64,000 nucleotides of DNA from Yersinia massiliensis CCUG 53443 (lineage in GTDB: Bacteria; Pseudomonadota; Gammaproteobacteria; Enterobacterales; Enterobacteriaceae): positions 62,001-126,000 of the forward strand of contig NZ_HE997644.1 of the NCBI RefSeq assembly GCF_000312485.1, read 5' to 3'. Under the pieces are notes generated by a model. That model saw only the letters and a list, made by a program, of their open reading frames with translations. It searched no databases and was not told the DNA's origin. Positions 35,016-44,587 of this stretch are shown piece after piece. The translations under genes were made by a program, and so were the position numbers. Numbering within the stretch: position 1 is the stretch's first letter; every line of letters starts with the position of its first letter.

Positions 35016-35807
35016 TCACGCCATTTGCGCCGCTTTTTGGGCTAAATCACGGCTGTATTGGCGGCTGGCATCCACCAGCATGTGGGTATAGGCAGTTTTC
35101 TCGCAGTCAGTGGTGAGGTCTGCGGTGTTCAGCGTTTCCAGAATTCGGCCATGTTGCATCACCGCCACACGATGGCAAAGATGCGCAATCACGCCTAAAT
35201 CATGGGTCACCATCAGATAGGTGAGCTTCTCCCGCTGTTGCAGCTCTGCCAACAGATTCAGAATTTCAGCCTGTACCGACACATCCAGCGCCGACGTGGG
35301 TTCATCCAGCAGTAAAACACGCGGCTCTAAAATGAGCGCCCGAGCTATCGCCACGCGTTGGCGCTGACCACCAGAAAGTTGATGCGGATAACGCTGACGA
35401 AACTGATTGTTGAGGCCCACCTTTTCCAAAATACTGTCAATCCGTTGATCGCGATCCCCGATGCCATGAATACTCAAGGGTTCCGAAAGAATATATTCGA
35501 TGGTGTGGCGCGGATGCAGCGAGCCATAGGGGTCTTGGAAGACCATTTGAACGTGGCGGCAACGATCGCGCTCAATGCGGTGTGCCAATGGAATTTGATT
35601 GAGCGTGAGCTGCCCCGTCCAGTGGTTAAACAGCCCCGCAAGGCATTTCAATACGGTGGTTTTACCAGAACCCGACTCCCCCACTAAACCGAATATTTCG
35701 CCATCGTTGACCGCCAGATTGACATCAAATAGCACCTGGTTTTGCTGGCTACCCTCGCCAAAGATCAGGTTAAGGTTGTTGATTTCAATCATCGCATTTG
35801 CAGACAT
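35016..35807 (-). CDS. Opp/Dpp-type ABC transporter ATP-binding protein (DppF-like)
   Basis: 263 residues from ATG 35807, with AAGGAG 6 bases upstream; a longer frame to 35825 overlaps the previous gene. Walker A GESGSGKTT, Q-loop MVFQDPYGSLHPRHTI, signature LSGGQRQRVAIARAL, Walker B VLLLDEPTSALD. The DPYGSLHP motif identifies the dipeptide/nickel subfamily. Last gene of a six-gene minus-strand operon. Confidence 0.88.
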   Translation of the reverse strand: MSANAMIEINNLNLIFGEGSQQNQVLFDVNLAVNDGEIFGLVGESGSGKTTVLKCLAGLFNHWTGQLTLNQIPLAHRIERDRCRHVQMVFQDPYGSLHPRHTIEYILSEPLSIHGIGDRDQRIDSILEKVGLNNQFRQRYPHQLSGGQRQRVAIARALILEPRVLLLDEPTSALDVSVQAEILNLLAELQQREKLTYLMVTHDLGVIAHLCHRVAVMQHGRILETLNTADLTTDCEKTAYTHMLVDASRQYSRDLAQKAAQMA

Positions 35808-35817
35808 AGCAGGCTCC

Positions 35818-36693
35818 TTAACCATTCATCCAAGCGGGATCACGCACCATGACGGGCAAGCGATCTCGGCGATTATTCAGATCAGGCAATGCGTTGAGCA
35901 AGCCACGGGTATAGGGGTGCTGCGCATGGTCGAGGTCGCAAGCCGCAATGGACTCCACCACACGTCCGGCATACATCACCAGCACCCGATCGCAGAAGCT
36001 GCGTACGAGGTTGATATCATGGCTGATAAAAATCAGCCCCAGACCGCGCTCCTGCACCAAATCATCCAGCATCGCCAACACCTGTAAGCGTACCGAAACA
36101 TCCAGCGCAGACGTTGGCTCATCGGCAATCACCATTTCTGGGCCGGTGATCAACATCATGGCGATCATGATGCGCTGCCCTTGGCCGCCAGAGACTTCAT
36201 GGGGATAGAGATGATAGACCCGTTGCGGCTGGCGGATACGCACCACCTCAAACATGGATAACACTCGCTCCCTTGCCTCTTGGCGTGAGACTTTATGGTG
36301 GGCCAAATAGGCTTCCGCTACCTGATCACCGACACACACCACCGGATTCAATGAGTATTTCGGATCCTGCATAATCATCGACATCCGTTTGCCGCGTACC
36401 TCGCGCATTTTGGCTTCGCTGGCGCGCAACAAGTCCACTTCAGCAAAACGTAGCGTGTTGGCATGTATTTGCGCGCTGTTTGGATGTAGTTTGAGTAACG
36501 CTCTGCCGACGGTGGATTTACCTGAGCCGGATTCACCGACGATGGCGAGCTTCTCTTTGCCCAGTGCAAAGGAGACACCGCGCACCGCATCCGTCACCTG
36601 TTTACCATTGACGAAGCTGACCCGCAGGTCGTCCACTTCCAGCAAGGGCACTGCTTTATTCTGTTCTGGGATCGAGGATGTCACGTAGGCCAT
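35818..36693 (-). CDS. Opp/Dpp-type ABC transporter ATP-binding protein (DppD-like)
   Basis: 291 residues. Walker A GESGSGKST, MIMQDPKYSLNPV, signature VSGGQGQRIMIAMML, Walker B MVIADEPTSALD. The usual C-terminal iron-sulfur cysteine cluster of DppD proteins is not obvious. The ATG at 36693 directly abuts AGGAG (no spacing), so the GTG at 36684 may be the true start. Overlaps the preceding permease by up to 38 bases. Confidence 0.87.
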   Translation of the reverse strand: MAYVTSSIPEQNKAVPLLEVDDLRVSFVNGKQVTDAVRGVSFALGKEKLAIVGESGSGKSTVGRALLKLHPNSAQIHANTLRFAEVDLLRASEAKMREVRGKRMSMIMQDPKYSLNPVVCVGDQVAEAYLAHHKVSRQEARERVLSMFEVVRIRQPQRVYHLYPHEVSGGQGQRIMIAMMLITGPEMVIADEPTSALDVSVRLQVLAMLDDLVQERGLGLIFISHDINLVRSFCDRVLVMYAGRVVESIAACDLDHAQHPYTRGLLNALPDLNNRRDRLPVMVRDPAWMNG

Positions 36694-37564
36694 CTCCTAG
36701 GAAGTTAAACGCCAGACTGTTGAGCAAAATCGCCAAACCGGGGATAGTCACCAGCCACCAGCACTCCATCATGTAACGTCGGCCACTGGAGATCATCGCT
36801 CCCCATTCTGGGTCCGGTGGCTGAGAACCTAAACCGAGGAAACCCAACCCCGCCGCAGTCAAAATGATACCGGCCATATTCATAGTGATACGGATGATCA
36901 CCGAGGGCAGGCACAGCGGCACGATGTGACGTGACAAAATACGCAGTGGCGAGGCACCTTGTAATTTCACCGCTGAGACAAAATCGGCGTTGCGTAATGA
37001 AAGGGTTTCAGCCCTTGCTAAACGGGCAATGGGCGGCCACGCCGTCAAGGTGATCGCGATAACCACATGCTCTAAACCGGGGCCTAAAGCTGCCACGAAC
37101 GCCAGCGCCAGAACTAAGCTGGGGAAGGAGATGAAAATATCGGTGATGCGCATCAGCACGCTATCGACTTTGCCGCCGAAATAGCCCGCGACCACGCCCA
37201 GTAACAGCCCGATTGGCCCCACCGTCACCGATACCAGTGCCACGATGTATAAGGTGGTGCGCGCGCCATAAATTAACCGGCTATATTGGTCGCGGCCGAA
37301 TTCATCGGTACCAAACCAGTGTTGGCTGCTCGGTGCCTGTAAAGCATTGCCCAGATCTTGCGTCAATGGGTTGTGCGTGGCTAACCAAGGGGCAAAGAAA
37401 GCCACCACCAGTAGCAAGCCAATAATCGCGACGCCGATCGCCGTCAGCGGGTTTTTCATTAAGGTGCGCATAAAGTTCAGCACCCGCCGTAGGCCGCGTT
37501 TCCAGCCCTGACTGTTGCGCTCAGGGCGTGCCACGGTGTTATCAGGTTCAGAGGAAAGCATCAT
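36656..37564 (-). CDS. Opp/Dpp-type ABC transporter permease (DppC-like)
   Basis: 302-residue inner-membrane permease with an N-terminal segment, then six hydrophobic segments. HWFGTDEFGRDQYSRLIYGART and the EAA-type loop FVSAVKLQGASPLRILSRHIVP are hallmarks of DppC/OppC. Start overlaps the DppB-like stop by ATGA. Confidence 0.9.
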   Translation of the reverse strand: MMLSSEPDNTVARPERNSQGWKRGLRRVLNFMRTLMKNPLTAIGVAIIGLLLVVAFFAPWLATHNPLTQDLGNALQAPSSQHWFGTDEFGRDQYSRLIYGARTTLYIVALVSVTVGPIGLLLGVVAGYFGGKVDSVLMRITDIFISFPSLVLALAFVAALGPGLEHVVIAITLTAWPPIARLARAETLSLRNADFVSAVKLQGASPLRILSRHIVPLCLPSVIIRITMNMAGIILTAAGLGFLGLGSQPPDPEWGAMISSGRRYMMECWWLVTIPGLAILLNSLAFNFLGDGLRDILDPRTE

Positions 37565-38601
37565 TGATTCGTCCTCGGGTCAAAGATCTGATACAGCATG
37601 TCAGACAGTAAATTCAGTGAAACGAAGATCAGCCCCACCAGCAACACGCACCCCATCACCGCATTCATATCACCGAGTAATAAGCTGCCGGTGAGATAGG
37701 AGCCAAACCCCGGCCATGAGAAGACGGTTTCAATCAATACCGCCCCTTCAAGTAGTGAGCCGTAGGCCAGTGCGACCACCGTCAGTAATTGCACCAGAAT
37801 ATTGCGGAATGCATGTCCCCATAGCACCTGAAACTCGGATAATCCCTTCACTTTGGCGGTGATAATGTATTCCTGCGACAGTTGCGCCAGCATAAAGCTG
37901 CGGGTCATACGACTGATGTACGCCAGCGAATGGAAGCCGAGGATCGTCGCCGGTAGCAGCAAGTGATTAACCGCACTGCGGAACACTTCCCACTCACCGG
38001 CCAGTGCGGAGTCAATCAGCAATAAGCCCGTGCGGCGATCAACCAAACCGTCATAGGCCATATCCACTCGACCTGCGCCGCCAACCCAGTTTAACCAAGC
38101 GTAGAACACCAGCAGCCCCATCATGCCGACCCAGAAGATCGGGGTTGAGTAGCCTGCCAAGCTAATGAAACGCACTATATAGTCAGCAAATTTGCCACGG
38201 CGGGCCGCCGCCATCACCCCCAGTGGGATACCCAAACCGGCCCCGACCAAAATGGCCATGGTGGCAAGCTCAATAGTGGCAGGGAAGACGCGAATGATGT
38301 CATCCACTACCGGCCGTCCAGTGAGCAAGGCATTGCCGAGATCACCGTGAATGAGCGAGTTGAAATAGATAAAAAATTGTGTCCATAACGGCTTATCCAG
38401 CCCCAATTGCAAGTAAACCTGCTGATAGGTGCTTTGGTCCGCATCTTGGCCCACTATCGCCAAAACAGGGTCGATGGGCATCACTCGCCCAATTATGAAC
38501 GTCAGAATCAATAAGCCGAATAACGTCACCGCCACTTGCAGCAGGCGCTTGGATAAGCGCCGTGCAATGCCATGGGGGGCAAACCAGTCTGAAACCTTCA
38601 T
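37561..38601 (-). CDS. Opp/Dpp-type ABC transporter permease (DppB-like)
   Basis: 346-residue inner-membrane permease. LTFIIGRVMPIDPVLAIVG at the N-terminus, LGLDKPLWTQFF and the EAA-type loop YIITAKVKGLSEFQVLWGHAFRN match DppB/OppB. Follows the binding-protein gene after 63 bases and pairs with the DppC-like permease. Confidence 0.9.
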   Translation of the reverse strand: MKVSDWFAPHGIARRLSKRLLQVAVTLFGLLILTFIIGRVMPIDPVLAIVGQDADQSTYQQVYLQLGLDKPLWTQFFIYFNSLIHGDLGNALLTGRPVVDDIIRVFPATIELATMAILVGAGLGIPLGVMAAARRGKFADYIVRFISLAGYSTPIFWVGMMGLLVFYAWLNWVGGAGRVDMAYDGLVDRRTGLLLIDSALAGEWEVFRSAVNHLLLPATILGFHSLAYISRMTRSFMLAQLSQEYIITAKVKGLSEFQVLWGHAFRNILVQLLTVVALAYGSLLEGAVLIETVFSWPGFGSYLTGSLLLGDMNAVMGCVLLVGLIFVSLNLLSDMLYQIFDPRTNQ

Positions 38602-38664
38602 GCTATCCTCCCGTCATGGGCAAGGCATGCTCATGCCCCGCCCGTTAGGTTGCGTGCAGTGAAT

Positions 38665-40275
38665 TTATCGCTGCTTATACACCTGTAGCAGGCGGGTGGT
38701 GGTGGACGGATGCGGCACGTAATCCATGACGTCCTTGCGCACCACAACGGAGTCAACCATTTGTGAGATAGGTAAAATGGCCGGGTAAAGCGCGTCGTAG
38801 CGTTCCTGAACGGCCACGTACATTTGCTTTTGCTTAACCGGATCTTTTTCGATTAATGCATTATCAATCAGATCGTTAAGTTCTTTATCGTAGAAAGAGG
38901 TGCGCCAGCCTTGGAAGTTGGTCAGTTTGGCGGCATCACTGTTATCAGGGTTGTAGGCTACCGAACGCAGGCTAGAGTGTGGGTGCGGGTCGACACCACC
39001 ACCACCACGGCCAACCAACATGTCGAATTGGCGGTCACGCATCGCGCCATAAACCTGATTCCCTGTACCGGTCAGAATCTTGGCTTGTATTCCTGCCTGT
39101 GCCAGTGTGGATTGCACCGATGTGGCTACATTGATGAACGGAGGATCAGACAGAACACGCAATGTGGTAGTGAAACCGTCTGGATAGCCAGCCTCGGCTA
39201 ACAGCGCCTTGGCTTTCGCCACATCCAGCTGATAGCCGGGATCAGGTAGCGTGACATCCATGCCTTTCTGAATCGGGCGCTGATGGAAAATGCCATAGCC
39301 CGGCATGATGGTGTTATTGATACCAGCATAATCAATCAGATAACGCACCGCTTCGCGCACTTTTGGATGAGCAAAATGCGGCTCTTTCAGGCTCATAGCA
39401 ACATAGTAAATGGTGCCACGCTGAACTTCATCGACCTTGATATCAGGGTTGTTTTTCAGCGCATTGATATCTGGCACTGACATGCCACTGGCAATATCAA
39501 TATCCCCTTTTTCGATCATTAAGCGCAGTGCTTGCGACTCTGTCATATGGCGGAATATCGCCCGCTTAATTTTGGCATCGCCTTGCCAGTAATTCTCGAC
39601 TCGGCTCATCCGCAAGACATCTTTTGCCTGCCAGACATCAAGTTTGAAGGGGCCAGAACCCGCTTCGTTGGTGGTTAGCCAACCGTTACCCCAGTCGCCA
39701 TTTTTCTCATGTTGCATCACGGTGGCTTGGTCCAAAATCGAACCACTGCCCAAGGTGCCCAGTGAGTAGATCACCAGTTTGGGGTCGGTCGGTTTTGGCA
39801 GTTCAATTTCCACCGTTAAGGGGTCTTTGGCACGAATCAGTTGCGCCACGTTATCAGCGGTGAAACCGTAGGATTTCCATGTCGTGGCTTGCGCCAGATT
39901 GAGGTTCATCAGGCGATTCATCGACCAAGCAAAGTCGGCGGCCGTCACCGGATTACCGGAGTGGAATTTCATGCCATCACGCAAGGTGAAAGTAATTAAT
40001 TTGCCGTCATCGCTGATTTTCCATTCCGTGGCTGCGCCGGGCAGCACTTTACTCGGAGTATGCGGGTCCAGTTCGACCAAGGAGTCATACAGGTTAACGA
40101 TGATAGCCACCGCATCATTGCCGGTCATGGCGGCAGGATCGAGGGACAGCAGGTTATTCATGTTCATGCCAACAATCAGTTGGTCATCGGGTGTTTTAGC
40201 CACACTGACGCCAGCTGACGTCAGGGTGACCATAAGGGTAAGGAGGAGTGTTCTAACTATTATTATCGCGTTCAT
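38665..40275 (-). CDS. Opp/Dpp-type periplasmic substrate-binding protein (SBP_bac_5)
   Basis: 536 residues from ATG 40275, with GGAG 8 bases upstream; upstream codons are not signal-like. Signal peptide MNAIIIVRTLLLTLMVTL with cleavage near GVSVAKT. Family motifs: YDSLVELDPHT, FTLRDGMKFHSGNPVTAADFAWSM and YNPDNSDAAKL. Delivers its ligand (peptide, nickel or a sugar derivative) to the downstream permeases. The enolase-superfamily gene upstream suggests a sugar-acid-like ligand, but this is context only. Confidence 0.88.
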   Translation of the reverse strand: MNAIIIVRTLLLTLMVTLTSAGVSVAKTPDDQLIVGMNMNNLLSLDPAAMTGNDAVAIIVNLYDSLVELDPHTPSKVLPGAATEWKISDDGKLITFTLRDGMKFHSGNPVTAADFAWSMNRLMNLNLAQATTWKSYGFTADNVAQLIRAKDPLTVEIELPKPTDPKLVIYSLGTLGSGSILDQATVMQHEKNGDWGNGWLTTNEAGSGPFKLDVWQAKDVLRMSRVENYWQGDAKIKRAIFRHMTESQALRLMIEKGDIDIASGMSVPDINALKNNPDIKVDEVQRGTIYYVAMSLKEPHFAHPKVREAVRYLIDYAGINNTIMPGYGIFHQRPIQKGMDVTLPDPGYQLDVAKAKALLAEAGYPDGFTTTLRVLSDPPFINVATSVQSTLAQAGIQAKILTGTGNQVYGAMRDRQFDMLVGRGGGGVDPHPHSSLRSVAYNPDNSDAAKLTNFQGWRTSFYDKELNDLIDNALIEKDPVKQKQMYVAVQERYDALYPAILPISQMVDSVVVRKDVMDYVPHPSTTTRLLQVYKQR

Positions 40276-40388
40276 GGACCATCTCCGGTAAGAAAAGGCT
40301 AGATCTGAATGCTTGTTTTTATAGTCGATACAACGGGTTATCATGACCCAAAGACATTGGTGTTGTCAGTTAGCAAGCAAGCTAAACG

Positions 40389-41543
40389 TTATTCAGCGCG
40401 TAAGGTATGTGCTTGGATATAATCGAAATTAATATCCTCACCTAAACCTGGGCGAGTCGGCAGTGAGACATAACCTTCACTGTCCATCGGGTCGATAATG
40501 CTGTTGAGGTAGGCAGCAGGTTCATCGTAATCAAGGAACGGATGCAGCAACCCGCGTTCATACCAGCGGCAGTTGCGGATAGCACCGACCACCGCCAAGT
40601 TAGGCGCGCCATTGCCATGAATCTCGCAGTCCATGCCGAAAGATTCCGCCAAATGAGCCACTTTCAGGCAAGGTGTAATGCCGCCCACCCCTTGCACACC
40701 AGCGCGTAAAATATCGCAGGCACCGGCTTTCACCCAGTCGGCACGGCTAAAGTATTTACCCGCCAAACTTTCAGGCCCGATGATGTCAATCTGTAGGTTT
40801 TCACGCAGCCAGCAATAAGAGGCCATGCTCTGCTCTTCCATCGGCTCTTCAAACCAACTGAAGTTCAGTTTTTGTAGCTCGCGGCCAATATAGAGTGCGT
40901 CACTGCGGCTATACCAGTGGTAGCCATCAAGCATCAACGCGACATCTGGCCCTACCGCTTCACGGACGGCAGCGCAAGCACGGACATCCATCTGTGGACT
41001 AGGTGCGAAGGACACCGGTGGCATCCAAGTATGCAGCTTAATCCCCTTATAGCCTCTGGCGACCAGCTGCTCGGCAAAGCGGGCGTATTCATCTGGCGTG
41101 GATAAACCACCAGCCAATTCGTCCCCACACATGGTGCTGCCGTAGGCCAATACTTTATCGCGGTAGCCACCGAGTAATTTATAGACTGGCTGACCTAACT
41201 TGCGCCCCAGCAGATCCCAGATAGCTTGTTCTGCAATGGCCAGTGCTCGGTCAGTGAGTTGATTCGCACTGCCCCGTTGCCAATGCACTAAATCATTCCA
41301 CAGCCGCTCGCGATCAAAAGGATTCTGCCCAATCAGGACTTTTTTAAAGAAGCTATTAATAATGTGCGGACGGATCACTTCAGGGGGCGCGAAAGCATAA
41401 CCGCAATCACCTTCGTCGGTGGTCAAGGTCAGCATGGCCATTTTGGCCTGCGATTCCTCACCGGGATGCGAGTGCCCTGCGGTATCAGACACGCGCCGAG
41501 TGGGATGAGAAAAAACGGTTACCTCTACTGAAATTATTTTCAC
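40389..41543 (-). CDS. Enolase-superfamily (mandelate racemase/muconate lactonising) sugar-acid dehydratase-like protein
   Basis: 384 residues, starting with GTG at 41543. Enolase-superfamily residues are readable: Lys169-x-His171 (IKLHTW) on the second barrel strand, metal ligands Asp206 (MLDGYHW), Glu232 (FEEPM) and Glu258 (GPESL), and a catalytic His309 (IHGNG). These suggest an acid-sugar dehydratase or epimerase acting on a Mg-bound carboxylate. Substrate not identifiable by eye. First gene of the operon with the Opp-type transporter, which is an uncommon partner. Confidence 0.8.
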   Translation of the reverse strand: MKIISVEVTVFSHPTRRVSDTAGHSHPGEESQAKMAMLTLTTDEGDCGYAFAPPEVIRPHIINSFFKKVLIGQNPFDRERLWNDLVHWQRGSANQLTDRALAIAEQAIWDLLGRKLGQPVYKLLGGYRDKVLAYGSTMCGDELAGGLSTPDEYARFAEQLVARGYKGIKLHTWMPPVSFAPSPQMDVRACAAVREAVGPDVALMLDGYHWYSRSDALYIGRELQKLNFSWFEEPMEEQSMASYCWLRENLQIDIIGPESLAGKYFSRADWVKAGACDILRAGVQGVGGITPCLKVAHLAESFGMDCEIHGNGAPNLAVVGAIRNCRWYERGLLHPFLDYDEPAAYLNSIIDPMDSEGYVSLPTRPGLGEDINFDYIQAHTLRAE

Positions 41544-42203
41544 CTGATTACCTGCCTTTATGGTTCATCTCGTTTGCAATCGAAACGGGGTCAATCGTTA
41601 GCCTATTCTGATGCCAGGTTTTTTTTCATTCGGCACAAGAAAGACTAATCCCTTATTTTTATTAATGATTTATCCACTTCAAATACTAGAACGTCGGATC
41701 TTTTAAAATGGAATGTTATTTCACTTACTCAGTATTGAAGATAACCATCTAATAGTCATTAGGAGAATCGCTGCAAAAGCAGTAATAAAGACGCACTTTT
41801 TTAGGCAAACGCCCAGTTTATTGTGAGCAGTATCACGATGAATTTGGCGGAGAGTGTCGGACGTCACAAAACACGGCCGCGCCGCGAGTACCTCAACGGT
41901 GGTTTAAAACTAGGCTTTGCCATCACACAAGGCGGTATGAGTGCAGTGATCCGTCAAAGGATAAAACCGCACTGCGCGGATATCAGGCAGATAAGAATTA
42001 TCTTGTAAGTCACTGGAAAAGAATGGATTTAGGCTAAAAGATATTGATTACAAATAAGACCTCGGGCTATGCTCAATCTCACTTATAACAAAATGTAACA
42101 GAGGTTCTCTCCCCCCACAGATTTCAAGCCATTGGACGGCAGCGAATAGGTTTCTCTCGCCGTTTCATCCCTTGAATCGGCGGGAGAGACCGAGGAAATG
42201 AGC
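41544..42203. other. Long intergenic region between divergent operons
   Basis: About 660 bases with no gene I can support; it should hold promoters for the minus-strand enolase operon and the plus-strand Tat aminotransferase. A plus-strand promoter candidate is TTGATT (42044-42049) with TATGCT (42068-42073), spacer 18. Just before the start codon, TCTCTC-GCCG can pair with CGGC-GAGAGA (about 42153-42191, 2-base bulge), a leader hairpin without T run. A 61-codon open frame at 41823-42008 looks random. Confidence 0.4.
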
Positions 42204-43367
42204 ATGGATCGTCGTACACTTTTAAAATCGTCAGGGTTATTACTGGGTGGTTTAACTTTTGGTGGCTTGGTTTCTCGGGCTCAAGCAAAAAGTATTGAGA
42301 TTATCCCCCCAAAAATGACACCGAGTGAGCAACAACCTTTGCTCCTCAATTTTAATGAAAACTCGTTAGGGATGTCGCCGAAAGCCCATCAAGCCATTAT
42401 TGATGCCCTGCCTACCGCCTTTCGCTACCCTGATGCCGCTCGTGAACAGTTGATTAACGATATCGCCGCCGAGTATCAACTCAAAGCCGAAAATGTTTCT
42501 CTGGGGAATGGGTCATCTGAGACCATTCAGGCGGTGATCCAAGCGGTGATTCGCCAAGCTGAACAAGACCATACGCCGATTCAACTGGTGGTACCGGACC
42601 CGACATTTAACTATGCCGAACTGTATGCCAAGCCCTTTGGTATCCCCATTGAGAAAGTGGTTCTCACCCCAGAAATGACGTTCGATCTGCCAGCCATGAA
42701 GCAGAAAGTGGCGAATTTTAACGGGCGGTCGATCGTCTATCTGTGCAATCCCAATAACCCAACGGCGACCATCACCCCCGCCAATCTTATTGATGCATGG
42801 GTTAAAAGTGCCTCACCGGATACGCTGTTTATTATTGATGAAGCCTACGCGGAGTTTGTCAGTGATCCTGCGTTCCGCAGCGCGATTGAACTGGTTCAGG
42901 CGGGCCATAAAAATCTGTTGGTGACCCGTACTTTCTCGAAAATATTCGCACTGGCAGGGCTGAGAGTGGGCTATGGTATCGCTCATCCGGCCCTGATCGC
43001 CCAAGTCGAAAACTTTGTCTCACTGGATAACACCAATACTGCTGGGGCAGTGGCCGCATTGGCCTCATTACAAGATAAACCTTTTGTGCATTACAGCCGC
43101 CAGTCTACCGATCATGCACGCCGTATCGTGACCGAAGCACTGGATCAACTGCAATTGGCTTATGTGCCGTCTCAGGCAAACTTTGTCTTCCACCAAGTGA
43201 CTGGCGATGTGAAAACCTACCAAAACCGGATGAAGCAATATCACGTGTTTGTTGGCCGTGAGTTCCCACCTGCTGTCGGTTGGAACCGCCTAACGTTGGG
43301 TACGCCAGAAGAGATGACCGCCTTTGTCACCGTGTTAAAAATGTTCCGCAGCAAAGGCTGGGTGTAA
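42204..43367 (+). CDS. Tat-exported PLP-dependent aminotransferase (class I/II, HisC-like)
   Basis: 387 residues from ATG 42204 (GAGGA ~7 bases upstream; another ATG at 42198 is too close to it). The N-terminus DRRTLLKSSG followed by a glycine-rich hydrophobic stretch and SRAQAKS is a twin-arginine signal, so the folded, PLP-loaded enzyme should be exported to the periplasm. Fold-type I features: LNFNENSLGMSP, the ring-stacking region GNGSSETIQAV, NPNNPT, IDEAYAEF, and the PLP Lys246 in RTFSKIFALAGLRVGYG. Relatives act on histidinol-phosphate or aromatic amino acids. The downstream PheC-like gene suggests phenylpyruvate or arogenate chemistry. Confidence 0.85.
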   Translation: MDRRTLLKSSGLLLGGLTFGGLVSRAQAKSIEIIPPKMTPSEQQPLLLNFNENSLGMSPKAHQAIIDALPTAFRYPDAAREQLINDIAAEYQLKAENVSLGNGSSETIQAVIQAVIRQAEQDHTPIQLVVPDPTFNYAELYAKPFGIPIEKVVLTPEMTFDLPAMKQKVANFNGRSIVYLCNPNNPTATITPANLIDAWVKSASPDTLFIIDEAYAEFVSDPAFRSAIELVQAGHKNLLVTRTFSKIFALAGLRVGYGIAHPALIAQVENFVSLDNTNTAGAVAALASLQDKPFVHYSRQSTDHARRIVTEALDQLQLAYVPSQANFVFHQVTGDVKTYQNRMKQYHVFVGREFPPAVGWNRLTLGTPEEMTAFVTVLKMFRSKGWV

Positions 43368-43488
43368 GCGCCTGCCGTGGTGGCATTTGATTGATAAAGT
43401 CGAAAAATAAGTGAGTGGGAGGGGTAATCTCCTCCCAAATGGCCCTACGCGCCCTACGCATAGGTTAATAACAATAATAGGAATGGCT

Positions 43489-44253
43489 ATGAAGAAATTA
43501 TCACTGGGTATCATGGCATTGGCATTAATCAGCAGTCAGCACGCCTTCGCTAAAAGCTGGCAAGACATTAAACAAAGCGGAGAGCTACGTATCGGCGTTC
43601 CGGGGGATTACGCACCTTTAGCCTTCCACGATAAACAGGGCCAATTGGTGGGCTATGACGTTGATATGGCAAAATCGCTGGCGGATAGTTTGAAACTTAA
43701 CGTCACCTTCGTGGCAACCAGTTGGCCGACGCTATCGGAAGATTTAGTGGCTGATAAGTTTGATATCGCTATGGGTGGAGTGACCGAGACGGCGGGACGT
43801 GCGGCGCAGTTTGCGTTATCCAGCCCCGTGGTTAAGAACGGCAAAATTGCTTTAGCCAACTGCCAGCAAGCCAAAAAATTCCCCACGCTGGATGCCATTG
43901 ACCGTGAAACCGTCAAAGTCATTGTCAACCCTGGTGGCACCAACCAATCATTTGTCGATGCCAATATCAAAAAAGCGCAAATTATCCGCACCAAAGATAA
44001 CGTCGCGAACTTGCAGGGTGTCCGAGATCAAAGCGCAGATATTATGTTCACCGATTTGATTGAAGGGGATTATTACCAGAGCAAAGAGCCCGGTGTATTT
44101 TGCGTAGCGACACCGGAAATTTTACCCGGCACGGGCAGCTACAAAGTTTATATGATGGCGAAAGATAACCAGCCACTGTTAGAGCAAGTGAACCAGTGGC
44201 TAAGTGGGGAGACAAAATCTACCCTCGCCCATCAGTGGCAGATCTCTGAGTAG
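43489..44253 (+). CDS. pheC: Periplasmic cyclohexadienyl (prephenate/arogenate) dehydratase, PheC-like, of binding-protein fold
   Basis: 254 residues from ATG 43489, with AGGA 6 bases upstream. Signal peptide MKKLSLGIMALALISS with cleavage near AFAKS. It has a solute-binding-protein fold, but several blocks match Pseudomonas PheC as I recall it: TSWPTLSEDL, VNPGGTNQSFVDANIKKA and FTDLIEGD, where PheC has its catalytic Glu (here Glu192). PheC converts prephenate to phenylpyruvate or arogenate to phenylalanine in the periplasm. Follows the Tat aminotransferase by 121 bases, which would complete the pathway. The alternative is a plain amino-acid binding protein, though no permease or ATPase is adjacent. 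Confidence 0.72.
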   Translation: MKKLSLGIMALALISSQHAFAKSWQDIKQSGELRIGVPGDYAPLAFHDKQGQLVGYDVDMAKSLADSLKLNVTFVATSWPTLSEDLVADKFDIAMGGVTETAGRAAQFALSSPVVKNGKIALANCQQAKKFPTLDAIDRETVKVIVNPGGTNQSFVDANIKKAQIIRTKDNVANLQGVRDQSADIMFTDLIEGDYYQSKEPGVFCVATPEILPGTGSYKVYMMAKDNQPLLEQVNQWLSGETKSTLAHQWQISE

Positions 44254-44296
44254 CACGAGATAAAAGTAGTGCGAGAGAAAAGTATCACGAGTTAAA

Positions 44297-44587
44297 TCAA
44301 GCGGCAGCAGACTCGTTGATCTCGATACGACCAATATGTAGGCCGGCCCTTGCCATAATAGAAATCAACTTATCGATACTGAAAAGCTGTATTTTGCCGT
44401 GCATAAGTTCAGACACTCGGGGCTGGGTCAGCCCGAGTGCGTCAGCCGCTTCTGTTGGGGTTAACCCTTTCCGCTCAATCCAAGCATTCAATGCCTGAAT
44501 TAGTAATGAGCGCACCTTCATATTTTCAGCTTGCTCAGGGGTTTCACTGATGGCATCCCATACACTGTCAAAAGTCTGAATGTTCAT
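44297..44587 (-). CDS. HigA-type XRE antitoxin
   Basis: 96 residues. Helix-turn-helix at ~35-75 (RKGLTPTEAADALGLTQPRVSELMHGKIQLF) in the style of HTH_37/XRE antitoxins that follow RelE-like toxins. Start overlaps the toxin stop by ATGA. Neutralises the toxin and, with it, represses the operon through the inverted repeat at 44928-44949. Confidence 0.85.
   Translation of the reverse strand: MNIQTFDSVWDAISETPEQAENMKVRSLLIQALNAWIERKGLTPTEAADALGLTQPRVSELMHGKIQLFSIDKLISIMARAGLHIGRIEINESAAA

Noticed and set aside
41823-42008. 61-codon open frame in the long intergenic region
   Set aside because: No ribosome site, no recognisable features, atypical composition; probably chance.
43489-44253. Ordinary amino-acid ABC importer binding protein
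   Set aside because: Considered as the alternative, but no permease or ATPase is adjacent and the PheC-type blocks VNPGGTN and TDLIE favour the dehydratase; kept as a caveat.
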